From positions 242,531 to 306,530 of the forward strand of contig JALQBC010000043.1 in NCBI GenBank assembly GCA_023375675.1: a stretch of DNA of 64,000 bases, given 5' to 3'. Shown piece after piece: positions 22,469 to 33,326 of this stretch (its first letter is position 1; each line of letters opens with the position of its first letter). The notes under the pieces are model-generated. The model made no database searches, was not told the DNA's origin, and saw only the letters and a program-made list of their open reading frames with translations. The position numbers and the translations under genes were made by a program. The DNA comes from Cytospora piceicola (taxonomy: Eukaryota; Ascomycota; Sordariomycetes; Diaporthales; Cytosporaceae).

Positions 22469-24557
22469 ATGTTTGGACATTACAGTCATACTTATGAGCT
22501 ACATTCATGCCGACATTGCGAAAGGATAATTGTCACTCAACGTCAACTCAGAACTGGCTTGATACATCTCCCACATACCAGGTCCGAAGCGATCCGAGCG
22601 AAAAAGGATGGCTGTACAGTCTTCAACAGCAGCTATTTATGGTCTTCAGACCACGTCGAGCGTCGTACTGGGTTGAAGTGGCGATTGATGCGGCTATTTA
22701 CTGCTGGGATTCCTTTGGACGTTGTTAAACCTCCGACAATTCTGGAAAGTACCGGAGGCGACAGTGACCCGTCCCTTCAGCCCTTCTTTCTTCTCTTCAC
22801 CCGCGACGAGGTGAAATTTCAAGAGGGAACTCATCCAATAGGGATGACATCTATTTCTAGGCTTCAGCTGAAATTAATAGGAGGTACGTGTTTGCTAGCC
22901 CTCGTCGTCTCCAGAGCTGTTGAGCTGATCTGGTGGCGAAGGATGCACTGAGAGTCTTGTGCAGGATCGTGATGTTCTCCATGGGGTTATCGACACTTTC
23001 AACACAATGGACTCAAGCCGGAACATGGCCAAAGCCAGGCATATGCTCAGCGAATGTGTGAGTTCGCATGCAATGTGTCAAATGCCGGCAATCGACTTCG
23101 CACCTTCAAGGCTTCTTGAAGTGAGCCCCGACCCAGGCCAAACTCATATACGACTTTTCGAGACCGATCCAAGTCGCCAACAAAAATGGGCATCCCTGAG
23201 TTACGTTTGGGGTACCGCTCAACCTCATAAAACGACAAAACGCCGCCTGATACAATATATGGGGGGCATATGCATCGCCGACCTCCCTCAGACCATCCGG
23301 GATGCTGTTACAGTATGTCGCGAGTTGCACATCCCAAATTTATGGGTGGATAGCCTCTGTATCGTACAGGATGATATGATGGACATGACAAGAGAGTTGC
23401 CTCTAATGGCTGAGATTTATCGTCATTCTTTAGTGACGATATCCGCAGCGTGCGCTCGCAGTGTAACCGACGGGTTTCTACATACTAAAGGGTTTGTCTG
23501 TTATGGTTGGTCGGCCCCCACAGCTCTACTATACCAAGCCTCAGATGGGAGCAAAACAAAAGCCCTCGCCTTGGTCGAAGAGAACAAGACAAAGACTTAT
23601 TATTCACACAATTTCACCGATCCCATCGACAAAAGAGCATGGGCGCTGCAGGAGCGTCTCCTCTCACCGCGACTGCTCACGTACTCCTCGCACGGAATCA
23701 TCTGGTCCTGTCGAAGTCTGTACTCGACCGATTACCAGAGGGAACTGCGCCAGCAAGACTTCGGGGAATTTGATCGAGGACGTGGTACCACATCGATCCC
23801 TTGCATTCCTGGGCTGAAAATGCAACCCTGGGAATACATAGTTCAGCAATATTCCGACCAAGAAATGACATTAACTTCGGACAAGCTCATTGCTCTTTCA
23901 GCAATCGCACAAACATATAGCCAGACTGGAGATGATTATGGGACCTATCTCGCTGGGCTCTGGAAGGAGATGATGCCAAACTGTCTGATGTGGTACGGCC
24001 CATGGAACGTGTCCCGCTGCAGACTGGTTGAATATAGGGCGCCATCTTGGTCTTGGGCGTCCGTTGACGGTCCAGTGAAGTGGTCTGGTTATCGTATGCG
24101 GCTCCATTCCCCGCAATTGGATGTCGCACACGCAGAAGTGATGATTGCGGAGACGACTCCTGCAGTCGAGGGCTTCCCCTTCGGAGCAGTCATTGACGGG
24201 ACATTAGTGCTCTATGCCGAAACCCGGCGCTGTTATATCAAAAGGATAAAAAAACACTACAGACGACTGCGAGTTGTCAAGGGCCCAGAACTGACGGTTT
24301 GGGAAGATACGGACGACTTTCGGAAGGCGCGAGCGATGAACGATGGCGGTACTGACGTTTTGCTGTTGAAGATGGGCTACGAGCGTAGGTATAATGAAAG
24401 TTGGAAGAAGTTTGTTCACGAGGCCGTTGGACTTGTCTTGGTCAAGACTAGCGGTGGCAATTACAGACGCGTGGCCGTCTTCAGATGTGATTGCAGAAGG
24501 AAAAATGGTTGCAATTGCTTCTCAGGGTCCGGGAGGGAGCGCATCACTATTATCTAG
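22469..24557 (+). CDS. HET-domain (heterokaryon incompatibility) protein, junction unresolved
   Basis: The main exon ends at 24557, with its first in-frame ATG at 23007. It carries a full HET domain: SYVWG, LPQTIRDAV, LWVDSLCI with QDD, EIYRHS and SAACA...GFL, then the typical downstream block DKRAWALQERLLSPR with IWSCR. An upstream frame from ATG 22469 encodes CRHCERI...KDGCTVF, the cysteine-type start usual for these proteins, so it is probably exon 1. The obvious intron (GTACGT at 22884 to GCAG at 22964, 81 nt) would run into TGA at once. Only a poor acceptor (GAAG at 22941, 58 nt, behind a GCTGAT branch) keeps the frame. So this is either an unusual splice or a broken allele. Family knowledge: HET proteins trigger cell death or growth inhibition after fusion of unlike strains, or act in immunity-like signalling. 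Partner unknown. Confidence 0.8.
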
Positions 24558-25680
24558 GTGTCCCGAGACTCGCATCCATGGATATGCATCGGGATGGCCG
24601 GCAAGGAAGGCTTTTAAGTAAACTGGATTATAGGTTAACTATACTAAAGCTACTTAGTTAAACAGCTTAACGTAAAAGAATCGTATCTTTTTACTAGTAA
24701 CCTATAAGCCTATAAGACTTTTAAAGCAGGTTAGTGTATAATTCTTTATTATTTATATTACTATTTAGGCTATTTGCTATCGTCCTTAACTATAGTCTAA
24801 CGGAAACTTAAGTGCTCTGTAGGTTACTACCCCCCCCCTACCCCCCCTTTATCTTTCTTTACATTACATGTATACGGCGATAAGTATTATCTGTAACCGA
24901 CATCATCGAACTTTGCGACTTCGGATCGAAAGTCCCTACACTACCCTCGGCTCAGAAATCGATATAGATGTCTGATTCAGTAAACTAGAAAGGAATAGCA
25001 ACGGAAGACACGGCATTGCGCCCGAACCCAGGTCCAACCGCGAGACTTCCCTCCAAGGGTTGCAAGATCCAACCCCTCGCCAGCAGTCAGCCCCCAGCCG
25101 GTCTGGGCCGTGGCCTCTCGTACTATTGTTGAAGGCTGACCATAGAGTAAGTGTCTGCTTCAACACTTCAGGCAATGTTCCGCCGGGACGTATCAGTAGC
25201 ATGCTTATTGACTTGTCCAGTCCCCCACTTAAGCTCTTCCCAAAGCAGTCCCAGGACCATAGCAGAGCCCCAGGTTCCCGTTAACATGGGCTGCGGTCAA
25301 AGTCGACCCGAAGACTCCCACGATAAAGGGCCGTATCAGATATCCAATGTTTCGATGCTTGCTCACATGCCTCTTGAAGACACACGCGAGCTTACTGATA
25401 CCACGCAGTGTGTTATCATAAGACGATCCAGAGCAGGGCACATCGAATAGAGCAACTTGACCGCCATTGTACACTATTTACAATGGGCGTGGGAAGCTCC
25501 CTTATATAGACCATATCAGTAGCGAGCTCCACAATAGAGTGGGCCCAGATATGCCCAGATACGTGACATATCATCTAAGTTTACTATATATAAGTAGGAG
25601 TGAACCAATGCAGTTCAGTTCACTATACCACTTAATAAGGAAGAGAAAAAAAAGAAGGTAAGACTAAAAAACGAATCCAT
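24558..25680. other. Intergenic region with AT-rich patch, possible RIP relic
   Basis: About 24615-24880 is strikingly TA-rich (TTAGTTAA-, TATAAG-type words) compared with the GC-balanced flanks, and carries C runs near 24830-24848. Such patches in this fungal group are often repeat relics degraded by RIP, but no transposon protein remains. An A-hexamer at 25667-25672 would serve as the Pol III terminator of the first minus-strand tRNA. Confidence 0.45.
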
Positions 25681-25774
25681 TGCGGTGTGTGCGGATCGAA
25701 CGCACGGCCTTCAGATAAATGATTGAAGTTTTAAGATCTTCAGTCTGACGCTCTCCCAGCTGAGCTAACCCCGC
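25681..25774 (-). tRNA. tRNA-Phe(GAA), copy 1, with 21-nt intron
   Basis: The minus strand folds as a tRNA: acceptor GCGGGGT/ACACCGC, D-arm GCTC/GAGC, anticodon loop CTGAAGA (GAA), T-arm GTGCG-TTCGATC-CGCAC, discriminator A. The mature form is 73 nt. The intron follows the base after the anticodon and contains CTTCA, complementary to the anticodon region. T6 terminator downstream. One acceptor pair (5:68) is G-A. Confidence 0.92.
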
Positions 25775-25854
25775 TTATTGTATAAATTTGCAATTTATCG
25801 GTAGCTATATCCATGCCAGCGCGGCCTCACATTCCGCAACAAAAAGAAACTTGC

Positions 25855-25949
25855 TGCGGTGTGTGCGGATCGAACGCACGGCCTTCAGATATATGAACTG
25901 AAGTTTTGAAATCTTCAGTCTGACGCTCTCCCAGCTGAGCTAACCCCGC
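25855..25949 (-). tRNA. tRNA-Phe(GAA), copy 2, with 22-nt intron
   Basis: Same mature sequence as copy 1. The intron is 22 nt and also contains CTTCA. It lies 174 bases from copy 1 with similar flanks (gcaacaaaaag before it on the plus strand, a T5 Pol III stop on the minus strand), which points to tandem duplication. Confidence 0.92.
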
Positions 25950-26024
25950 TTGTTGCATAATTTGGGCATTAGGAGTACCTATATCCAAATCGGGAGAGGT
26001 TCTCGGTCTGCAACAAAAAGAGAA

Positions 26025-26116
26025 TGCGGTGTGTGTGGATCGAACACACGGCCTTCAGATATATGATGAAGTTTGGAATCTTCAGTCTGACGCTCTCCCA
26101 GCTGAGCTAACCCCGC
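26025..26116 (-). tRNA. tRNA-Phe(GAA), copy 3, with 19-nt intron
   Basis: As copies 1 and 2, but the T-stem is GTGTG/CACAC in place of GTGCG/CGCAC, a compensated change that keeps pairing. It lies 170 bases from copy 2. Intron 19 nt. Terminator T5. Confidence 0.92.
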
Positions 26117-27112
26117 TTGTTGCATATTTTGTTTCAAGTACTAGTTATTACTACAAGAATGCTGAAAGAGTACAGGATACAATTTTCAAGATTTGTTCAG
26201 AATCACTAACTAGCTATAGAATCAAAGAGTTACACTAACGCGGCCGCTGGTGCTGTATATCTACGGGGTATGAGAATCCTTTATAGTTGGGAAACTCCCG
26301 CACGCGAGAACGAAAATAGCAGGGTTTGTGGATAATTCTTAGTTCTTCATCCTTCGCCATGCAGCTGAAGCCAAAGGCTCGGGGCCTTCTGCGTGGTGCT
26401 TGATAAGACATGGGATTGGTCGGCTGCACGCGATGTTGGTTGTTAAATTTGTAATTCCCACCAGCCGGTCAGCTCGTGTCGACTAGCCATGTCCGTACGG
26501 TGGAAGATATCCAAAGACCAGGTCATTGGTGTTTCTGACGCGATACCCCTGTAACGCAATTTGCAGTGGTTGGCGAACGTTGGTTCGGCTCAGGAAGAAT
26601 CCGATGTCAACGGTCTGACGAATAGACAAAGCCAACAATACTGTGATGCGCAGTCGTGGCAAGGCTTGTTGCACAAGTGATAGCCCTGCCTGCGTGTGGA
26701 AGCTGGTTTGTGTCCGCCCTTCGTCTCTCTGAACTTTGGAAGATGGAATTGTCCGGGGTGTATCAGTATATATATTTCTACGGAGGTGGTGTATATAGTG
26801 TGGGTGGTTAGCCGGTGCGGCTAATCCCAAACCAGCAAGTGCGCCAGTCCGATTCTGGTGCGCCTCGATGTGGGGCAGATTGAAGCTCAGATCTTCATCC
26901 AACCTCACCTCACCTCGCCTCACATTGAGATCTCACCCGGACGGTACGACATAGTCCTTGGAACCCTGATTTACAAGTGAATCTAGGTACGAAGACAATC
27001 GTATTCGAACCGCAGATATCACCCACTGTGACGTGTGTCTAACAGCCACCTCGCAACTATCTATCCGTCGACACTTCCAAAGATCGGCTCAGCCTCAACC
27101 CAGGAAATAGCC
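26117..27112. other. Intergenic region upstream of GCN20 gene
   Basis: No supported gene. A GTG-started minus-strand frame at 26483-26923 lacks any ATG and shows no family signature. The final bases before 27113 include TCAGCC and AATAGCC, giving a good context (agccATGG). Confidence 0.5.
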
Positions 27113-29418
27113 ATGGAGTCCGAAATCAGGACCATCCTGCCCAACATCGACCCAGTCGTCTCCGAGTACTCGGCCGGCTACCTGACCCATGCCTCCACCT
27201 CCTGGACCGGAGAGGTAGACCAGTCCGGCCTGTCTCCTCTAGCCGAGGCCGCCTCCCTTGTGACCGAGCTTCTACTCTCCGCCGCTGGTGACTCTGGGGT
27301 TGCCGAGCAGGAAAGGGTCCGGCAGCTGGTTGAGAAATGGGTTGTGAAGTATGACCAGGCAAACGGGGCGTTGGACCGGACGGGCCCTACTGTCCGGAGG
27401 CTGGACCAGAGCTTCCAGGTCGGCGCCCAGAACAACGTGTCCTCGACCCTGGCCGTTGCTACCGGTGCAGTGGACCTCGAGGCTGCCAATGCCCGAAAGG
27501 TCGAGTCCAAGGTCGACCGCAAGAAGCTGGAGAAGGCTGAGCGCAAGATTGCTGCCAAGCAGCAGAAGAAGACGTTCAAGACCGTCGAGTATGAGGCCTC
27601 GCGTCTGCTCAACCTGCCAGAGTCTACAGAGTCATACGAAGAGTTCTACATGGCTGTCAACCCTCTGCAAGCAGGCGGTGCTGGCAAGTCTAAGGACATC
27701 AAGATTGACAACATCGACGTTTCTATCGGCGGTTTGAGGATTCTCACAGATACCGACTTCACGCTTGCCTATGGCCATCGCTATGGTCTTGTTGGTAACA
27801 ACGGTGTTGGTAAATCTACGTTGCTGCGGGCACTGTCGCGCCGAGAAGTCCCTATTCCTACTCACATTTCTATTCTCCACGTCGAACAAGAGGTTTGTAT
27901 TCAGCTCCCAATCCTCCTTGCTCGGTCTCATGCTGACTATCCTGCTTCCAGATTACGGGTGATGACACTACAGCCATTCAAGCTGTTCTTGATGCCGATG
28001 TTTGGCGGAAGGTCCTGCTGAAGGATGAAGGAACAATCTTGCAGAAGCTTGGCGAGATAGAGGTTCAGAGATCTACCTTGGCAGACACATCAGCAGATGC
28101 TGCGAGGTTGGACCGCGACCGAGAAGCACAGGACCAGAAGCTCACAGATGTTCAAGCCAAGCTCGCAGAGATGGAATCAGACAAGGCAGAATCAAGAGCA
28201 GCAAGTATTCTTGCTGGTCTCGGTTTCTCGCCAGAGCGGCAACAATTCGCCACCAAGACATTCTCTGGAGGTTGGCGAATGCGTCTCGCGCTGGCCAGAG
28301 CGCTTTTCTGCGAGCCCGATCTCTTGCTGCTCGACGAACCGTCCAACATGTTGGACGTCCCCTCCATTACCTTCCTTTCCAACTACCTGCAAGGCTACCC
28401 CAGCACTGTCCTGGTCGTCTCCCACGACAGAGCGTTCCTGGACGAGATCGCCACAGACATCATTCATCAGCACTCAGAACGGTTGGATTACTACAGAGGA
28501 GCCAACTTCGCTTCCTTCTACGCCACCAAAGAGGAGCGCAAGAAGACCGCCAAGCGCGAGTACGAGAAGCAGATGGCCGAGCGTGCTCACCTGCAACTCT
28601 TCATCGACAAGTTCCGATACAACGCTGCCAAATCGTCGGAAGCTCAATCCCGTATCAAGAAGCTGGAGCGCATGCCCGTGCTCGAGGCCCCAGAGGCCGA
28701 GTACAGTGTCCACTTCAAGTTCCCCGAGGTGGAGAAGCTCTCCCCTCCCATCGTCCAGATGTCGGGCGTCACCTTCGGCTACAGCAAGGAGAAGACGCTC
28801 CTCCGCGACGTGGACCTGGACGTCCAGCTCGACAGCCGCATCGGCATCGTGGGGCCCAACGGCGCGGGAAAGACCACGGTGCTCAAGCTGCTCATCGGGA
28901 AGCTCTCGGCCTCGTCGGGCATCATCAGCCAGAACCCGCGGCTGCGCATCGGCTTCTTCGCGCAGCACCACGTCGACGCCCTCGACCTCACCACCTCGGC
29001 CGTCTCCTTCATGTCCAAGGAGTACCCCGGCCGGACGGACGAGGAGTACCGGCGGCAGCTGGGCGCCTTCGGCATCAAGGGCACGACGGGCCTGCAGAAG
29101 ATGGAGCTGCTGTCCGGAGGCCAGAAGTCGCGCGTGGCCTTCGCGTGCCTGGCGCTGACGAACCCGCACATCCTCGTGCTGGACGAGCCGTCCAACCACC
29201 TCGACATCGAGGCCATGGACGCCCTCGCCGAGGCCCTGCAGCAGTTCGAGGGCGGCGTGCTCATGGTGTCCCACGACGTCACCATGCTGCAGACGGTCTG
29301 CAAGAGCCTGTGGGTCTGCGACGGCGGCACGGTGGAGAAGTTCGACGGCACCGTCGCGGACTACAAGAAGAGGATCAGCGCGCAGGCGGATTCCTCGGGC
29401 GTGGTCGCGAAGCATTGA
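27113..29418 (+). CDS. gcn20: ABC-F translation regulator Gcn20
   Basis: Exons 27113-27892 and 27952-29418 (59-nt intron, GTTTGT...CCAG, branch GCTGAC) encode 748 residues, matching the usual length of Gcn20. The first 190 residues form the N-terminal region that in the family binds Gcn1. Two ABC cassettes follow without membrane segments: Walker A GNNGVGKST (about 228) and GPNGAGKTT (about 561), signatures FSGGWRMR and LSGGQKSR, Walker B LLLLDEPSNMLD and ILVLDEPSNHLD, joined by a charged helical linker. Family knowledge: with Gcn1 on stalled ribosomes it promotes Gcn2 activation under amino-acid starvation, upstream of CPC1/Gcn4. The start is the first ATG with strong context. Codon use shifts abruptly to very high GC3 in the second half (from about 28750). 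ABCF3-type assignment is strong. Confidence 0.92.
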
Positions 29419-29936
29419 GGGGTGGGGACGAGATGGGCGGGTCATGTAGACGATGCGGATGATGGAATAGGGGTGGATGATATTAAATACGACGCGGACA
29501 CTCTGCGTCTGGCACCATTCAAAGCATCTTCATCTGTGCATTTCAATCCGAGCTGTTGATGCACAGACTCACAAGCATATACCTGTGACAGATGTGACGA
29601 TACGACTGGAAATCTGGAAATGTGTCTGCTGGAAGCAAACCCGCCCTTAGACTTCCCATGTAAAGGTAATCTAAAAGCTAAGTAACCTCTTCTCGCTCAA
29701 CATTATGTGCTATTTGCTTAAACAGGCGACAGCCAAGATGTTACAAATAGCCACTGAGCAACGAAGCAATAGGAACGTCCCTTAAAGTACCAACTAAGTA
29801 CCTCAGGGCTTATATATATTACATACACCACAAGGAGACAAGAAGAACATAATAACTAACCTTGGCAGTCAGACAGTCAGTGAAGCAAAAAGTGAAAGAT
29901 AGACTAAATCTATGCTTGAAATAGTGGAAGCAAAAA
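29419..29936. other. 3' flank of GCN20 gene and spacer to tRNA copy 4
   Basis: AT-leaning non-coding DNA without a supported frame. A run of five A (29932-29936) directly before the tRNA on the plus strand is its T5 terminator on the minus strand. Confidence 0.5.
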
Positions 29937-30029
29937 TGCGGTGTGTGCGGATCGAACGCACGGCCTTCAGATATACGATTGAAGTTTGAGATCTTCAGTC
30001 TGACGCTCTCCCAGCTGAGCTAACCCCGC
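29937..30029 (-). tRNA. tRNA-Phe(GAA), copy 4, with 20-nt intron
   Basis: Mature sequence identical to copies 1 and 2 (T-stem GTGCG/CGCAC). Intron 20 nt with CTTCA. It stands 3.8 kb from the first three copies, on the other side of the GCN20 gene, on the same strand. Confidence 0.92.
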
Positions 30030-30322
30030 TTATATGAAGAACTTATTTATATGTCTTATATCTAAGACTGTCGGGATTGTATAGCAGGGGTTAAACTTAT
30101 TTAGTATACCTACAGAGTATTCTACTTCTATATAGTTTTATAGTTTATATAATAAGAGATTAAAAAAGTTTTGTATAATTAACTTTAAAGTAAGTTAATT
30201 TACTATTTTAGTAATTAAGATTAATCTTTTAATATTATTATAGAGGCTGTAATAGACAGATAGAAGAAGCAATGTAAAGAGATCAGTAAAACAAAATTCA
30301 GTAATCTAAACCGGCAAAAATT
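30030..30322. other. AT-rich spacer between two tRNA genes, possible RIP relic
   Basis: From about 30060 to 30290 the sequence is extremely AT-rich (TTATAGTTTATA, TTAATTTACTATTTTAGTAATTA words). No frame, promoter or repeat end could be identified. Confidence 0.45.
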
Positions 30323-30413
30323 TGCGGTGACTGTGGATCGAACACAGGACCTTCAGATTTGTAACTGTAGTTAAGACTTCAGTCTGACGCTCTCCCAACT
30401 GAGCCATCCCCGC
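30323..30413 (-). tRNA. tRNA-Phe(GAA), copy 5, divergent, with 18-nt intron
   Basis: Acceptor GCGGGGA/TCACCGC, D-loop AGTTGGGA, anticodon GAA, T-arm CTGTG-TTCGATC-CACAG, discriminator A. It differs from the other four in acceptor pair 7:66 (A-T for T-A), D-loop, variable loop (AGGTC) and T-stem, but shares the G-A at 5:68. The 18-nt intron lacks the CTTCA of the others. T5 terminator downstream. Confidence 0.9.
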
Positions 30414-33283
30414 TTGTGATGGCGCCAATTTGTCACATACATATTGTAGAGAGATTATGCAACCGGGAAGTCTTATCTACAATATCAGAACACTCCACGC
30501 CGTTGGACTTTACTTCACATTACCGGTTTGTAATTACCGACGCATACCTTTTATTCAGTGACTACGAAAGGGCTGACCTGCCGGAAGTCTGAACTCACGC
30601 TGGCTCGCTGTCGTACTCAGGATCCAGCCGTCAGGCTTGTGGCGGCTGGGCGGGTACAGGCGCTCCATCGGCAGAGGCAGGAAGAAAGCCTCTCCCGCTA
30701 GTTTTATTTAGAGGTCGACTACCGAGATTGTCTCTTGACGAGGCATGCCGAAATATCCTTGATCATCACCAGGGATCCCCAGATTCTAAGTTTGGCATCT
30801 AACTGCCTGGAAGTTCGAGTGGGGAATCCGTTCCTACGTCCCCACATGTTGCGCGCGCCGTCGGATTGAGATTGCGGCTCAAAAAATGAACCCGGGCGCC
30901 TGGGGGGATATCGGCTTGAGGCTGTTGGGGCACAACGGAAGGTTTTTTGATTGCGGAAGGTTTTTGATTGCGTTCGAACCTTGCGGGGGGTCAGTCGCAT
31001 TTGAGGCGCCAGGGAGAATGTCAGGACCATGTTGGCCTTCATTCCGAGGAGATGACAACCCCAAGGCGTGATCCAACAGTCTGAAACTGCGACCCATCTT
31101 TGATGGACGATGCGGTTGGTTGCCCCGGCCACGCAGCTTTCCCGCATCGTCGTCCCAAGTACACTACATCCGTATGCATCCTGGTGTCTCAACACGATGA
31201 TTGGCGCACAGACTGAATAACATCGCGATGATATGATCCGGGGTCAAGGCTATTCTGTTTTTATCCCGAGAAAAAAAAAAAAAAGCAACACTGGACAGGC
31301 AGTTGTTATAGAGGTCCACCAGGCTTCTATACGCCTCGAGCCCGTACTCATGGGCCATGGCGTTGGGGCGTCTGGGCATTCGCTTGCCGACCCTTGCTTG
31401 TTTCGCGACCACTATTGCTTCTATGCCTCATTCGTCGGGGGAACAACCAAGTGCATGGGATGATTATTGCGGCAGATAATACTGCCCAAGGCGCAAAGAA
31501 GTCGTGGTTGTCATGGAGATCCGTCTGAGGGGGGTGGGTTCTTGTTTTGACCATAGGCGCCGAGCTGCATGCAGGCTGCAGAGGCACATTCCAACGCCCT
31601 GCAAGCTTATATTAGTATTCTCTGACATCAAGAAGGATGGCGTGATGCACCAGCAGGCGGGTATTGGCTGCGATTACTTGCGTATGTACGGAGTACATAC
31701 ATACAACACTATGTAAAACGAACAAATCAAGTGGGACGGTGCAGGTTCCAGGAACCGGCAATAGGTAGGTTTCAGAAAACGGCAGATGACGGGATGAGAC
31801 TCAATGCCCCAAGCGAAGCTCACGATCTGCGTTGTCCTTCCTTCCCCCCCCCTCCCCCCGGGTGAACAATTGGGCCCCCGCACCTGGTGAAGTTTAGAAA
31901 ACCAGGGGGAGGTTCACTTTGTTCTGCTGACGAGCTGACGAGCTCCAAAACCAAGGACTCCCCGCTCCGCTTTCAAGGCCGGTCTCTCCGTCAAAGCGGG
32001 GGGAGGGGATCCACCCCGGCTGGGAGAATCCTCGGCTTTCAACATTTTCGACGGTCTTCAAGAAACAAGTAGCGACGGATACAGCACAACGTCGTGCAAA
32101 TGCTTCGCAGGTGATTGGCAAGCGGGTAAAATAAAGGCAGCCCAGAAAATCCCCTCCCCCCAAAAAAGCCTCAAAGAACTGACGAGGAGCCCGCCGTCGG
32201 TGGGTACGGGCGCCCACTGATCTTTTGTTTTTCCCTTTCCTTCCTTCTCCATCCTAAGGGATTATCGGACCGGGGGGGGGGGGGGTTGAGGGAGAGAGGG
32301 AGGTGGCGGCACGACCACCGCCCGGATGGTTCTCGCGCCTCCTTCCTGCAGGACAATCTAACGAGATGCAGAGCACCGTATCGAAGACACGGGTGCAGAA
32401 GTTCCCGGACCCAGTGGCTGGCTGGCCTGGCTGGTCTGGCGGGCCGGTTTAGGGGAAAGCAAGCAAGGGGTGAAGAAAGGACCAAGCCTCTCTGGTGGGC
32501 GGGGCCAAAAGAGGTCCAATACATACAATCAATGTGCGGACTACGGAGTGTGGGATTTTCAGTTCGGATCGTGTGCGCTCTGCTCTCCCCCGGCCGGCCG
32601 GGGACGCCTCGTCACCTCACCCAGGCTTAGCTGGCAGCTGCCGTGAGCCTCCGTTACTGTGAGCTGCCGCGGTCTGATGCCACCGGGCACTGCTCCCCGC
32701 CGCCGTGGAAGGGGGAGGTGATGGAGAGGGAGAGGGGCAAGGGAGCCAAAGGGGGGTTGCGTGCCACAAGCTCGGGATACAAGTCGTCGTCGGCAAGGAG
32801 GAGGCTGGTGTGCCCCCAACAGCCCGTTAAGTCCCCCCATGCATGCACGTAGAACAAAATCAAGTACACTACATATCCCCCCCTGATCATTACAAGGGCG
32901 CGCGGTATGCAACCGTGACAGCTGGGGCCGGGTGTCCAGACGGTTGAGCACAATAAGTTGTCAGCGCCGATCAGCCCTCAGACCTCTGGGGATAGTGTGT
33001 ACACGGCACACGGCAAATGCGCAGAGCAGAGCTAGCTGTCAACAAGGCGCAAGCTGCAAGGGTGTTGGTTACATATGTACGGCTGGGTCTTCCAAGGTCT
33101 GCCAGAAGCTGACACGTGCCGTCATTGCCATGTGCGGCAGATAGGATCGGTTACGACGAGGCCTTATACCGCGGCCTTTTGATTGTTGTCTCCCGGGCCC
33201 TACACTATATCGTACGCGATTGATTGTTTGTGGCGGACCTGTAGCGTGCCAGCCCTCGAACCCGGTCTGCTTTGGTGGTCGTG

Positions 33284-33326
33284 TCGTTGTTATTGTTATT
33301 GTTGTTATTGTTGTTGTTGTTGTCGT
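33284..33326. repeat. GTT/ATT triplet microsatellite
   Basis: About 14 near-perfect gtt/att triplets in intergenic DNA. Confidence 0.8.

Noticed and set aside
26786..26870. Possible tRNA with T-arm-like GCCAG-TCCGATT-CTGGT
   Set aside because: No matching acceptor or D-arm could be found 5' of it.
26483..26923. 146-codon minus-strand frame between the tRNAs and GCN20
   Set aside because: GTG start with no ATG in frame, simple-repeat N-terminus and no homology signature.
28272..29462. 396-codon second sense frame and 323-codon antisense frame over GCN20
   Set aside because: Both are shadows of the high-GC3 second half of GCN20, whose ABC motifs are in the other frame.
31264..31277. Poly-A run as sign of a retroposed element
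   Set aside because: Only a 14-base A run with no target-site duplication or coding remnant nearby.
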